A stretch of 64,000 nucleotides of DNA from Hanleya hanleyi (Eukaryota; Mollusca; Polyplacophora; Lepidopleurida; Hanleyidae), in NCBI GenBank assembly GCA_036873755.1, contig JAVTVY010045524.1:124001-188000 (forward strand), in the 5' to 3' direction. The notes under the pieces were generated by a model. The model was not told the origin of the DNA, did not search any database, and was given only the letters and a program-made list of their open reading frames with translations. Shown here one piece after another: positions 22,725-33,489 of this stretch. A program made the translations under genes and the position numbers. Positions within the stretch are counted from its first letter, which is position 1. Every line of letters starts with the position of its first letter.

Positions 22725-23565
22725 CTTCGCTGTGGATAATGGCTATATGAGGCAGTGAGCGATATATATCCACCTTCATTGGATTTTTAGCACACTACAG
22801 ATAGCCCTAATGGCACGCTATGTATAGACCTTTATCTGTGTAAAAATGAAGTTGGCCTTCTCTCTCTTCGATTTTACGATAAAAGAGATGAGTATTCTAG
22901 ACAGTAATTTTCCAGTGGGACCTGCATATGGCGTATACATATCTCCCCAGTAGCATTTGCTAGATCGTGTGTTAAATGTGACGTATACATATCTCCCCAG
23001 TAGCATTTGCTGGATCCTGTGTTAAATGTGACGAGTTTAATCAACGTCAAAAACACTGTTACAGAAACTTATAAAACAGGGCTATACAACCAAGCGCCTC
23101 CATTCCGAGTTTCGCAAATCGACGATCGCTGATAGCTCAATCTACGGCTCAATCGTAACTTATGTCTAACTCCGCTTAACCCTGCGCTAAGGGCCGTATG
23201 CCCCCCTGTATTTCAAGATCCTCAATGTGTTCGTAAGACCAGTCACAATCAAAGCGTGACCTAGATACACCCTGCCCTAGATAACGATTTTAACGAAAAT
23301 CATATGGATTAAGAACACTGATTAGCGATACGGACTTGATAATTTTGGAACATCATTATGTCTTGCCGTTATCATCGAAAACTGTTGACCGCTTCTGTCC
23401 TGCAGGAAACTACATGTAGTCTAATTTCTAGTATACTACGATCTATTTTTGAAGCTGGTCCCTAATGCTGTTATATGAATTATGTCTTTAGATTATGGAC
23501 GCGGAAATTCTTTAATGAACGACGGTTGAAGAATGAAAGATGGACTAGACGCTTGTATATGAAAA
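22725..23565 (+). mobile_element. Penelope-like element, 5'-truncated, decayed
   Basis: Forward-strand remnants of the RT C-terminus (GTGGATAATGGC..., GATATATATCCACCTTCA, CCAGTGGGACCTGCATATGG) followed by the 3' UTR ending AGACGCTTGTA at about 23565. A segment of about 53 bp (GTATACATATCTCCCCAGTAGC...GTTAAATGTGAC) is duplicated in tandem at 22933-23032, in the same RT area that gave rise to the 116-bp array. Confidence 0.85.
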
Positions 23566-24650
23566 ATTAACGGCTGGCTCGGCGTTAATTTCATCATTCG
23601 GAGTGTGTATAACAAACTGATCTCTCCATTTCTTCGTGATATTTACACTCCATCACGTTTTAAAACGCCATAATACTTGATTCATGTACCGGTTTCAATT
23701 TGATCGACGTCATAAATCATTAATTAAATTGCCATAACTGGCAGTCAAGGTCGTACCGATTTATTCCATATCGGATCCAACCAAATACCGGAGAAAATAC
23801 TAAGCTATAAACTCGACCAGACAGTTGTTTATCCCGTAGAACGGATCGCTGATCATCGATCACGCATTACGCTCGCATTAATCATTTAGAGCGGGCTTTG
23901 GCTTGCCGCCGTGTATAACTTATTTCCGTTTCGGTAGCCAACTATAGACAAGTAAGACTTTCTTCAGATCGGTATCTCTTGTACAGCGTCGGGTTGACTC
24001 GCGGGACAACGTTTTAATGAAACGGTACAGAGTTCATTATGCGCGTGTTCCTTCCAAGCTTCCGTAGTTTCAGCAGCGTATTAGCCTATATTTGTCGGTT
24101 AGTATTATGTAAGTCGCGTCAGTCTGCTTTTGTGAAGCTATCAATCGTAACATCGCTAATGTTTATGGCTGTAGGACTGTACATTCAGCGTGTTCAGGTT
24201 GTAACAGGTATGTTTTCTTGTCCTCCATAGGACCCAGTTATCAACACTGGTTATTATTATGTAGGTCGAGTAAGCCTGCTTTTGAGAAGCTATCAATGGT
24301 AACATCGCTACGGATATTAAGACACCAGTTATCAAGACCACACACCCTTCTCCCGGAAATACTACAAAACATGACACCTGTCTGTCACTGTAACTAATTA
24401 TTTCTCCTCTCCCTACAATCGCTCATTGACTGAAGTAATTTGCTTACATTATTGAACCCTAATCATCCTTGGTCAGACAGTATACATACAACAGTTGCAT
24501 TGTATGAGCCACATTTGAACACGGTGTGTGACTGTTCGTCATGCCTCTGGCAAAGGAAAACCCTGGTTGCCCACTGCCAAGGTATATGGGAACTTTAGCT
24601 GTTTGACACAGTTCGACAGGCGTTTACTGTAACCAGTATGTACCGATACG
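23566..24650. other. Stretch without recognisable gene
   Basis: Contains an imperfect direct repeat of about 60 bp (24092-24155 and 24250-24315; shared TATTATGTA, GCTTTTG, GAAGCTATCAATNGTAACATCGCTA). Near 24615-24640 it has sequence resembling the minisatellite at 38000-38450. No supported coding region. Confidence 0.5.
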
Positions 24651-24689
24651 TATGGTTGGCCATCCCTGCCAGAATTCGTCATTTACAGG

Positions 24690-25030
24690 ATGCCTGTAAA
24701 TAATATATACCATGGTATAAAATGCCAAGCCTGCCATAATTCGTATTTACAGGTTGCCTGTAAATGCCAAGCCTGCCATAATTCGTATTTACAGGATGCC
24801 TGTAATTATTTTGTACCATGGTATAAAATCGCCAAGCCTGCCATGCACAATTCGTATTTACAGGATACCTGTAAATGCCAAGCCTCCCATAATTCGTATT
24901 TACAGGATGCCTGTAATTATTTTGTACCATGGTATAAAATCGCCAAGCCTGCCACAATTCGTATTTACAGGATACCTGTAAATGCCAAGCCTGCCATAAT
25001 TCGTATTTACAGGATGCCTGTAATTCATTT
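24690..25030 (+). repeat. Subterminal repeats of the foldback element, left arm
   Basis: Reiterated module of about 42 bp: TGCCAAGCCTGCCATAATTCG then TATTTACAGGATGCCTGTAA, interspersed with TACCATGGTATAAAA. The same modules appear inverted at 28265-28615. TTACAGGNNNCCTGTAA is itself palindromic, so the arms are dense in small hairpins. Confidence 0.9.
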
Positions 25031-25247
25031 AGCCGTGAGTCGTAAATTTACGCCTTCTTATCATTTCCACCAATGATATGCGCTTTTACAAATTTGGTGC
25101 CGGGTTTTACGCAACCCCCAAACAGGGCTATCTCCCATCCTGTCAGTCAATCGACCCTGCCCTCAGTAAATTATACAGGGCGGAACATTCGCCCTGGCAG
25201 TCTCCGCACAGTGAGTCTTCACCACGCCATATAGCCTTTGTCGGAGA

Positions 25248-27053
25248 TTAAGGACTCGAGGCCCGGGGAATAGGCTCAAACTATCGATATTTTTTTCTTT
25301 CCATATTTCAAAAGTTGAAGAAAAAACCTATCAAGAGTTTCTGTTATTTTCCTTAAAAAATGTTTGCAAACGTGAAATTTTAGCTCTCAAAAATTCACTG
25401 TCTGTGGAAGAAATTTGAACTCTGCCCTGTGGGGATTAGCGCGCATTACTCACAGTCGGTGTTATCGCCTGCTGTGACTTCGCACCTTGGCTAATCACTG
25501 CAATACACACAATTCGCACGGTGGGCTCATTTATTATAATTAGTTGTTTTTCTACTACATTCATGCCAAAGCCGCCATCGTTTACAAAATATTGAACAGG
25601 AAATGATATGGTCTATCTCAGTGTTTTCGCGACACATGACAAAATAAAAAAATACAAACACACTGCTCAGGTGGTCAACCATTTCCGGAAAGCATGTGGT
25701 ATATGCAGATATATATATTGCGAATTTGCGTAATGTTTTCCATAATATCTCACTTAACATTCTATCAACATATCTTACTTGCCAACACAATCATGGGAAG
25801 AAAACGTTACAAGATTAGTAGGACACGCATGCAGGCAAAAAGATACTTTGATAAACATTATTACACGACTCCTGCTATTCGGTCATATATACCTCCGATT
25901 CAGTATTACTTCATACTGCATTATCGCATTATACATGCGGCAAATGTAGAAAGTGAGGTATTCATTCAAAATAAATACTTTACGTATTCACCATCGTACA
26001 TATAATTATAAAAAAGGCAAACATTATTCCCGCAAATTGTATACTTTCGCGATAATAGTAAAGTTTTTTAACTCCACACCGGAAATGGCCGCTGCCAGTT
26101 TTTTCCCGTTTGAGGTCTGTAGACTGACCAGTTCCTTTTTCTTCTCTTTCCTTGAGCTAGACCTTTTTCAGTCGGCAATTAAATCCATGAATGTCCAATT
26201 GCCGCAAATCACATCTCTGTAAGCCTTCTATAGAATGATCAACGTCTACTCAATCACCCGCAGTGAGGGGTTTCGGAAGGCGTGAAAACTGACCAACGGG
26301 GCATATTCCAGCATGAAAATTCATCTTCGTGACTGGTTTTCTACACTTTCTCAAAATATATTGTTCCAAAGTGATTAAAGAACGTTTGGTCTATAATCTC
26401 TATATGTTGTGTGAGAATATTGTGTCATTATCATGAAGTAGCGGATAATAATTACAGAATATCATCTGAAAAGTAGATTATTTTTGTTTACGGTCTATAT
26501 CCGACATATTTTTTTACACAGCTGGTACATACAAACTTGCTAATAACTTCTCTATTTTTCATCCGATCATGTCAATTTTTGGGGAGCATAATATATACAT
26601 TACAGTCCGAACGAGCTTGTCTCAGTTTTTCAAAATGTTGCTTTGTTTTGAAGTTATTGGAACTTGAAATAGACTTTCATTTTGTTTCAAAAAATAAACT
26701 TTACAACGCTCTCAAACTTTTTCTAGGAGTTTAAAAAAAACCCTGAGACACACTTGTTTGGTTTGAAAGGTTTATTATCGCCATGCAAAATCTCGGACTC
26801 GTTACCTGTAAAATAATAGGTGAAATTAGCGATATGAAAAAGACATTATTTTTTTTATATAACTGTTTTCTAACTGCAACAAAACCGGTTAAATAAACGT
26901 AAGAATTAAATTTTTACTTTATTTGGAACGCCCGAATTGTGATCTTTCCAACCATATAAAACATATATATGTATGTGAAGTGGTTGTGATGAAATAAGAC
27001 AGAATGAACGAGGGTGTCTAGTATCAGGCGCTACCCCGGGCCTCGAGTCCTTA
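25248..27053. mobile_element. TTAA-flanked non-autonomous DNA element nested in the foldback element
   Basis: Termini TTAAGGACTCGAGGCCCGGGG (first 20: TTAAGGACTCGAGGCCCGGG) at 25248 and its inverse ending CTCGAGTCCTTAA at 27053. TTAA at both edges fits a TTAA-specific target duplication as in piggyBac or Kolobok. The 1.8-kb interior is AT-rich with no transposase. Its right 525 bp (26530-27050) has a second copy at 46378-46905. Confidence 0.75.
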
Positions 27054-28264
27054 AAAGCGCGAGATTATCCGAACTGTTCGGTATCGCAACAACTTGAATT
27101 AACCAGAATTAATCAAGTGCAGCACATCTGTACTTAAATAATTGTTCGTCTCTTTACAACAACAACATTTGGACTACATAATACAGATTGAGAGATCACT
27201 CCATTACATCAATGATCAAAATTTAGCCGCCGACAGTGATAAAACTAATTATTGATTATTTTATGACCGCATATCTTCCACATGCATGGTGGGCTGACTG
27301 ACCAGGCTTTCAGGGACTCTCGGCTAATTCCGCAATGCTGGGAGTTAAATCATGATAATGTAAATGTGTTAAAAAGGCGATTTTCGCTCGTGTGAGCACC
27401 CTAATCGAATATCGGAATATGTAAAGCAGCCAGCCATCTCACCAATGTGTCCATTCATATTATCCGGAAGTCTCCGGAAAATATTTTATTTTACGAGAAC
27501 AATTCACTCAGCTTGAATATATATGTTCATTCGTCTATATATCTGGATGTAGTGGACGGATTTCAATGTTTTTTTGCACCAAAAGGCATCATTTACCAAG
27601 CCTGATTTCCTAGCTACCATGATTTCCAGCTAGAGCCATTATTTACAGATTGATCGGTTTACGGTTGGTTGTAGTTTATCTCCGCCCAGATTACTGTAAC
27701 CAGTGTTGAAAGATGGACCAGAGTTTTAAGACATCAAGTGCATTGATTGCTGTCAGTGGCCAGACATGAACACACAGGACAGGGTCACAGTAATAAAACC
27801 AGCAGTGTCAACAGATTAAGATCTCATTATCTAGCCTGCTTGCTTTGATATTTCTTTGAGCAGGGTTATAAGCGGATTAAACACAGACGGTGGTAGATGA
27901 GACTGATAAGATGTTATTCCCCCTTCTTTTGTAGGATCCATGATCAAGGCTAATGGTCGTTTGTTTGAAAACAAATCAGCGATGCTTGCCTTGTCGGAAT
28001 TAAATGGTCCCGCATATTCACATCTGCAAAATTATATATCCTCGTATTTAGTATGTGGACTGTTTTTGGCTGGTAAAATTCAGGTTTTGTGAAATGATGT
28101 TTTGGTACATGGCTATATATAAATTGACTGAGGGTAGGGTCGATCGACAGGCAGAAGGGAAGATGACCCTGTTTGAAGGTCGTGCAAAACCCGGCACCAA
28201 ATTTGTAAAAGCGTATATCATTGGTGGAAATAATAAGAAGGCGTAGATTTACGACTTACGGCTA

Positions 28265-28615
28265 AATGAATTACAGGCATCCTGTAAATACGAATTATGG
28301 CCGGCTTGGCATTTACAGGTATCCTGTAAATACGAATTGTGGCAGGCTTGGCGATTTTATACCATGGTACAAAATAATTACAGGCATCCTGTAAATACGA
28401 ATTATGGCAGGCTTGGCATTTACAGGTATCCTGTAAATACGAATTGTATCAGGCTTGGTGATTTTATACCATGGTACAAAATAATTACAGGCATCCTGTA
28501 AATACGAATTATGGCAGGCTTGGCATTTACAGGCACCCTGTAAATACGAATTATGGCAGGCCTGGCATTTTATACCATGGTGTATATTATTTACAGGCAT
28601 CCTGTAAATGGCGAA
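28265..28615 (-). repeat. Subterminal repeats of the foldback element, right arm
   Basis: Inverted counterpart of 24690-25030, with GGCAGGCTTGGCATTTACAGG modules and TTTTATACCATGGTA spacers. Confidence 0.9.
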
Positions 28616-28639
28616 TTGTGGCAGGGATGGCCAACCATA

Positions 28640-29934
28640 GATACGGTACTCTTACTGTCCGACAGCAATAGGAGGGCGTGAACCCTTAGGACATAAAGGC
28701 CTATCGGTACGCCTCCTGTTTGCCAGGCGTCTTATGCTCTAGAGGGCCGGAGTCTTGCATCTCGACAGCATAATTTGAGGGGCATAAGCGATTAGGATAT
28801 AAACAGGTCACAGCAACCTGTAACCATCTGGGTCATCTATACGCGGTAAGACTGACCCTGGGATCGTGTGTATCCATTTTCAGCCTACTTTCGGCAATTG
28901 CAAGAGGAAATTTCCAGATATCAATACCACGTGACTTCGTCAGCCAATCAGCTAAAGTCTACCGACGTAACCCCCAAAGTAGCCCGCCATTTTCGAGTCA
29001 TGTGATGTTCTACTTGTTCGAAATTACAGATCTACCACACCTCTTGGATGATACCAAAGTTATTCATACCTATATATTTTGTAAGCCCAGGCAATATCTG
29101 TTTCCGAGGTATGTATGAAAATCTGCAATTTATCAGATTTTTCGAGTCTGTTCTCCGTCGGATGAAGGCCGAACAGAATCCGGTAAAATACCGGATATCG
29201 CTCCGCGATAATGGAGACACACGATTCGCAAGCCATCTTATGGATGGCGAAGTGTACGCAAATGAGGTTACAGAGAATCACTTCTCTAAAATGGAGGCAA
29301 AAATGTAGTTTTGCGTAGTAACTTTGCATTATACATCATACTACTTCAAAATCTCCAGGTAACTTGGCTTATATATTGTTACATGTCGTAGCAGGCAGTG
29401 ATTAAACAATGAAAGTGTGCGAAGTCTAATTTTTAATAGAGAACAAAACATGGCGTCTATTGTTATGCAAATTTGATAGACGACAATTTGTTTCTTCTCC
29501 ATCCGATACGAATATATATGTTCATAGTCGCCTATGACGGATGTCTCATAGTTCGTTTTTTAGTTTATGGGCAAAACATATTTTAACTCCATTATTAGAG
29601 AGGTACTCTCTAACCCGATAACATCCTCCCCACAGCGCATGCTCCATTTCGCGGGCTCATTTAACATCCCTGCCTCCAATAGCGGAAGTTGACCTTTACT
29701 ACGTTGCTATATGACTTATAGGGGAAAACCCACGTACGCACAGTTCCGTTTGAATCCGACCGAACAACTTCAGTTTTGCACATAAGCGAACTGCCTTTCA
29801 TATGTTTTGTCCAGGTAAACAGGGAAAATAATCTCCAGATAATACTTTTTAACGCTAGGTCAACAGAGGTATTATGCAGACTTGAAAAGTAATGGAAATG
29901 TTCGGCAAACATCTATTTTACTATATATGATGAC
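28640..29934. other. Non-repetitive stretch, possible host promoter-like area, no gene called
   Basis: Contains AGCCAATCAG (CCAAT box, near 28943) and GCCATTTT-type words near 28988, and an 86-codon open frame at 29048-29308 that I cannot assign to a family. Nothing else supported. Confidence 0.3.
29929..29934. repeat. Left 6-bp target duplication GATGAC
   Basis: Directly outside the left terminus. Identical to 37885-37890. Confidence 0.92.
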
Positions 29935-29976
29935 AGTAGTATATAAAGTGCAAATTGGGGCCGATTTTGCCGCAGA

Positions 29977-29995
29977 TGGCCACCAGGGGGCGCCA
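29977..29995 (+). promoter_or_regulatory. CTCF-consensus-like motif in the left inverted repeat
   Basis: TGGCCACCAGGGGGCGCCA matches the animal CTCF core consensus at all but about one position. Inverted copies occur at 30150-30168 and, more loosely, 30244-30260. Confidence 0.55.
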
Positions 29996-30125
29996 CCAGT
30001 CTCGTGACGTCACTTCCGGTGCCGGTCACGTGACCGGAAATGACCTTTGACCCCAGGCTTCCGGTCACGTGACCGGAAGTTGCAGCGCCTGGGGTCAAAG
30101 GTCATTTCCGGTCACGTGACCGGCA

Positions 30126-30140
30126 CCGGAAGTGACGTCA
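30126..30140 (+). promoter_or_regulatory. Composite ETS-CRE motif
   Basis: CCGGAAGTGACGTCA combines an ETS core and a full CRE. Inverted copies are at 30005-30019 and 37692-37706, and the same word occurs in the Polinton right repeat at 22084-22098. Confidence 0.5.
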
Positions 30141-30149
30141 CGAGACTGG

Positions 30150-30168
30150 TGGCGCCCCCTGGTGGCCA
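30150..30168 (-). promoter_or_regulatory. CTCF-consensus-like motif, inverted copy
   Basis: Reverse complement of the 29977-29995 motif, placed by the internal palindrome, so two opposed sites lie about 155 bp apart. Confidence 0.55.
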
Positions 30169-30835
30169 TCTGCGGAAAATGGGCGCCAATTTCTCCTTTT
30201 ACAATAGCGGATATTAATAATGGTGCAACAAAAAAGGGCCGGGTGGCGCCCCCTGTCGGGAGTAGGTCAATAAGGGTCCACATCCCCGTTTACAAAGCGG
30301 ATTCTACTAATGGTGCACAGGGGTTCACTTCCGGAGTCCCCTGACAGCCCGGAGTTATCTTCCCCTAGTTCCAGTTTTTGCCACCAGGGCAATGAGGGCA
30401 CCTGGCCATATATACCAGTCATCAAGGTCAATACGAGCCAATTAGCCCTTTGTGGTTAAATCCGGTATACAAAAGAACCCAAACTCACAATGTTGTATAA
30501 AAAAAAACACATTTTATAACAGGAGAACACAACATATATACAACAGTTATTTCCTCTTATTATAACAGTCCGGTGGAATATCCGCAGTGTCAGCTTTAGC
30601 GTTTATAGAACATATATATACATCAGTTATTCCTCTTATTATAAACATTAAAAGCCCAGTAGCTGTGTAAGTTCATATTTATCCCTCTAATACGTTGTAG
30701 TCACCCCATCGGAGTGCACTTTGCGCTTGGGGTAGGTGAAGGTGTCCCGCGAGGAGATGAAATATTTTTCTTTCTCATGACGATAATACGGCATATCATA
30801 TAACAGCTAATCACCCTTTTCAACATGACGGGTCA

Positions 30836-31020
30836 ATTATATAAATAATATTATTAACTGTAATAATCAAGTTTCAATTCTCTTACACAATATATACAAG
30901 CGTCACTCAACGGTGTCAAATATATAAATAATATTTTAACTGTAGTATTAAAGTTTGAATTGTCTTACACAATATATACAAGAGTGACTCACCGTTTTCA
31001 ATATCAGGGGTACGAGTTTA
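30836..31020. repeat. Two tandem copies of a ~95-bp AT-rich unit
   Basis: TATATAAATAATATT...ACACAATATATACAAG occurs twice downstream of the 390-aa gene. A second short duplication (TTGATATAGTTACGTAGCTCC) follows at 31031-31115 and overlaps the gene's 3' end. Confidence 0.75.
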
Positions 31021-31067
31021 ATTCTGGCAAATTGATATAGTTACGTAGCTCCAGCTGAAAATGCAGC

Positions 31068-32240
31068 TTACATATTTAAATTGATATAGTTACGTAGCTC
31101 CAGTTGAAAATGAGCATCATCCCGATATCGGCTAGCTTTGGTATTCAAGAAGTTTTTCATGTCACTTTCCGGGATATCCTCATGCACACGGAGGCGAAAG
31201 GTCTGTTCAACATGTACCGCTTGTACATTCTGTAAGGCCTTATTCCAGGTGGTCGTTGGTACAGGGCGTATGCAGGTATGCCGCAGGCCATCATGTGTTG
31301 TGCATCCCATGCAGACGTTGAGTTTACCAATTTCCTGGCTTAATGTATGTAGGTAAGCGGTTTTGTACACTTGGAACAGATAATCCGCTATATCCAGTCT
31401 TAAGATGTGCGAAACTTCTGGCGCAATAGTTTGTAGTTTACGCCATGCTGTTAGGTGTAGAGCCGCCCCAGTGGTCGATGGACGCTGCATGTCGGTCTCT
31501 GTATCATATTGCCAACAGCTGATGTGTAGTAAGGGCTGATCTTTGTACAGCGTATAGCGGACAACCACGGATTCGTTGATGTATATACGCCTCTCTTCTG
31601 TACCGGAGTTTTCGATGAATGATTCCATTTCATGGAAAGCGAAACGCAGTCGGTGCCAGGCGGTAGGTGACAAGTCAATGCGCCGGGCAGGTCGCTTCCC
31701 TCTAGGGGCTGTGGTGAATAGGATCCGTTGATTGTTACCGATTTTCAAGGTCACATTCGGTGAAAGTTCCCAGTACCGGTTAGCCACTTTCATCGCTTCG
31801 TCAATAATGGAAAAATATGGAATATTCCCCATAGGCAGTTCGTTCTCCTGGCCGTTTCTTGGCTCGCGCAAATCAGCTTCCCTAGCCATTCCCGTCGACG
31901 CATCAATAACATTTCTAGTGTCACATTGTTGGGGTCTGGTGGTAGGCATGGTTGTGTCGGTGGCAGTGTCCGGTCTGGGCATTGGTGGTGGTGTTGCTGT
32001 AAGATCATGAAGAACCGCATCGACAGCGGCCGTATATTCAGGATGAAAATTGTCCATGTATACCGTAGGCTTAGAATAGTCTGGATTCATTGCTCTGCGT
32101 AACAGGGCTTCGCCTAGACATTGAGATAATGGATACAGATCTCGAAAACTGTCCTTTTTTATAGAAAAATACCCGCCCACGCTCGGGAAAACCCCCGACG
32201 TTGTACCAACGTATTTTTCACCCGCCAATGACAATTGCAC
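31068..32240 (-). CDS. 390-aa protein with two possible PC4-like repeats, function unknown
   Basis: Intact. The N-terminal ~80 residues are unrecognised, followed by a Pro/Thr-rich linker (about 81-110). From about residue 150 two similar units are visible, each a short beta-rich segment followed by L(S/T)xxAWxxL and a helix: IDLSPTAWHRLRFAFHEMES and LHLTAWRKLQTIAPEVSHIL. A unit that ends in a beta-strand, a linker and LxxxxWxxL...PEI recalls the PC4/Sub1 single-stranded-DNA-binding fold. This is pattern recognition only. A Cys/His cluster (CMGCTTHDGLRHTC) lies near residue 295. The first ~90 bp of the gene region is duplicated upstream at 32277-32370. It is separated from the other genes by 2 kb of non-coding DNA with tandem repeats. 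Confidence 0.75.
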   Translation of the reverse strand: MQLSLAGEKYVGTTSGVFPSVGGYFSIKKDSFRDLYPLSQCLGEALLRRAMNPDYSKPTVYMDNFHPEYTAAVDAVLHDLTATPPPMPRPDTATDTTMPTTRPQQCDTRNVIDASTGMAREADLREPRNGQENELPMGNIPYFSIIDEAMKVANRYWELSPNVTLKIGNNQRILFTTAPRGKRPARRIDLSPTAWHRLRFAFHEMESFIENSGTEERRIYINESVVVRYTLYKDQPLLHISCWQYDTETDMQRPSTTGAALHLTAWRKLQTIAPEVSHILRLDIADYLFQVYKTAYLHTLSQEIGKLNVCMGCTTHDGLRHTCIRPVPTTTWNKALQNVQAVHVEQTFRLRVHEDIPESDMKNFLNTKASRYRDDAHFQLELRNYINLNM

Positions 32241-32276
32241 AAAATCGTTGCCATGCCGACGTACGACACGACCTTT

Positions 32277-32370
32277 GAAGACTGTCCTGTTCTATAGAAA
32301 AATACCCGCCCACGCTCGGGAAATCATCCGACGTTCAACCAACGTATTTGTCAGCTGTCAATCATTCTCA
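32277..32370. repeat. Direct duplication of the 5' part of the 390-aa gene
   Basis: ACTGTCC..., TATAGAAAAATACCCGCCCA and CGCTCGGGAAA recur from 32145-32225. The duplicate is not in an open frame. Confidence 0.8.
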
Positions 32371-32399
32371 ATGTACGCGATGACCTTTAGCGACCAAAC

Positions 32400-33480
32400 G
32401 TACTGACTGGGCTATGGCCCGAAGCCAGGTTCGCGGAAATCCCCCCCTTTCGAAAATATATTTGTTCTCCTATCAATGCCTTTTTTCAAACTGAAGCTCA
32501 GTCTTTTCCCATACACAGCGAACTTCGTGATGTGTCCTTTTGATGTTGTGGCGAACCACAGTAAAATGCTGGCTACACCCCTGATTGTTTACATTCTGTG
32601 TCATTTGAAAAAATGTCTAGTTTTGTTAAAAAAAAAGAAAGATGTGTTGATCCCATAAAGATAAGATAAGAACTTTATTGACACTGAAACACAGTCACAT
32701 TGCTGGTTATATGGTTATTTGGCACAACAGGACCGAAATACAACAGTGAGCGTGAAACAATGTGTTCGATGGAACGGGGCGGGGAAGATTTTCTTTTTCT
32801 AGTTTGGCAGATCGTATTTCAGTACAAAACACGGGGAACCCGCTCCACAGACATTTTACACCAAATAGCTGAACCCATTGAGATCATTAATCTATAGGTG
32901 TTGTAGCATGTTATTATGGCCAGTCTATGATCGAGTGCCACGCCAGTGTCGAGCATTTATTGTCCAGTTTGCACCAGCAAAAGAAAAATTACGAACGTTC
33001 ATCGAACGTATGCTGACGTCATCGGGGCACCTTCATGTGGTCTTTCGCCGTATATGACTCACTTACATATGAATGAATGAATTAGTTTGATATAATTTTG
33101 TTGGGTATGAATGATTTAAAGTGGAAATATTCCGTACAGGTCTGTTTTATGTAACAAACGCTAAGAAAGATGGCTGCCCAAGGTCAATTTCCCCGGCTTG
33201 CCCGGATAATAGCTCCATTCAAACCACAGCCCCATCTCTACGCTGTAACACAAGGGAGACAACTCGGACTAGACCAATTCTTCTTGTCGGCGACGGTGAT
33301 GTCCCCTGATTCGAACATTTCTACCTAATTTGCGTGTATAGGGTGGTGGTCATTTTTTATGGATTTTACTATGGGCTGTGAGGTTGTTCATGTAGAATGC
33401 GATGGGAAAAGCTATGAAAGTACCGGGTAGGTCTGTATATAGATGCATATAGACCCTTATACACTCATATACTGGGATAT
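32400..33480. other. Non-coding interior of the compact element
   Basis: No supported gene on either strand. Short open frames here lack family features. Confidence 0.5.
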
Positions 33481-33489
33481 TAGCCCAAT

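Larger units (their letters stand above)
24651..28639. mobile_element. Foldback-type DNA element, 3,989 bp, 6-bp target duplication GATACG
   Basis: Left end TATGGTTGGCCATCCCTGCC and right end GGCAGGGATGGCCAACCATA are inverted copies, flanked by GATACG at 24645-24650 and 28640-28645. The inverted arms run about 500 bp (to about 25160 and from about 28130) and include subterminal repeats. No transposase is visible, so it is non-autonomous. Superfamily not assigned. A second element is nested inside at 25248-27053. Confidence 0.88.
29935..30415 (+). repeat. Left terminal inverted repeat of the compact element
   Basis: About 480 bp, matching the inverse of about 37400-37884. Contains perfect 88-bp inverted arms (29970-30057 and 30088-30175) around a smaller palindrome CTTCCGGTCACGTGACCGGAAG at 30058-30079, giving a cruciform or T-shaped folding potential. 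Carries motif matches listed separately. Confidence 0.92.

Noticed and set aside
29048..29308. 86-codon frame as a host exon
   Set aside because: No recognisable domain or convincing splice context, and a comparable frame exists on the other strand.
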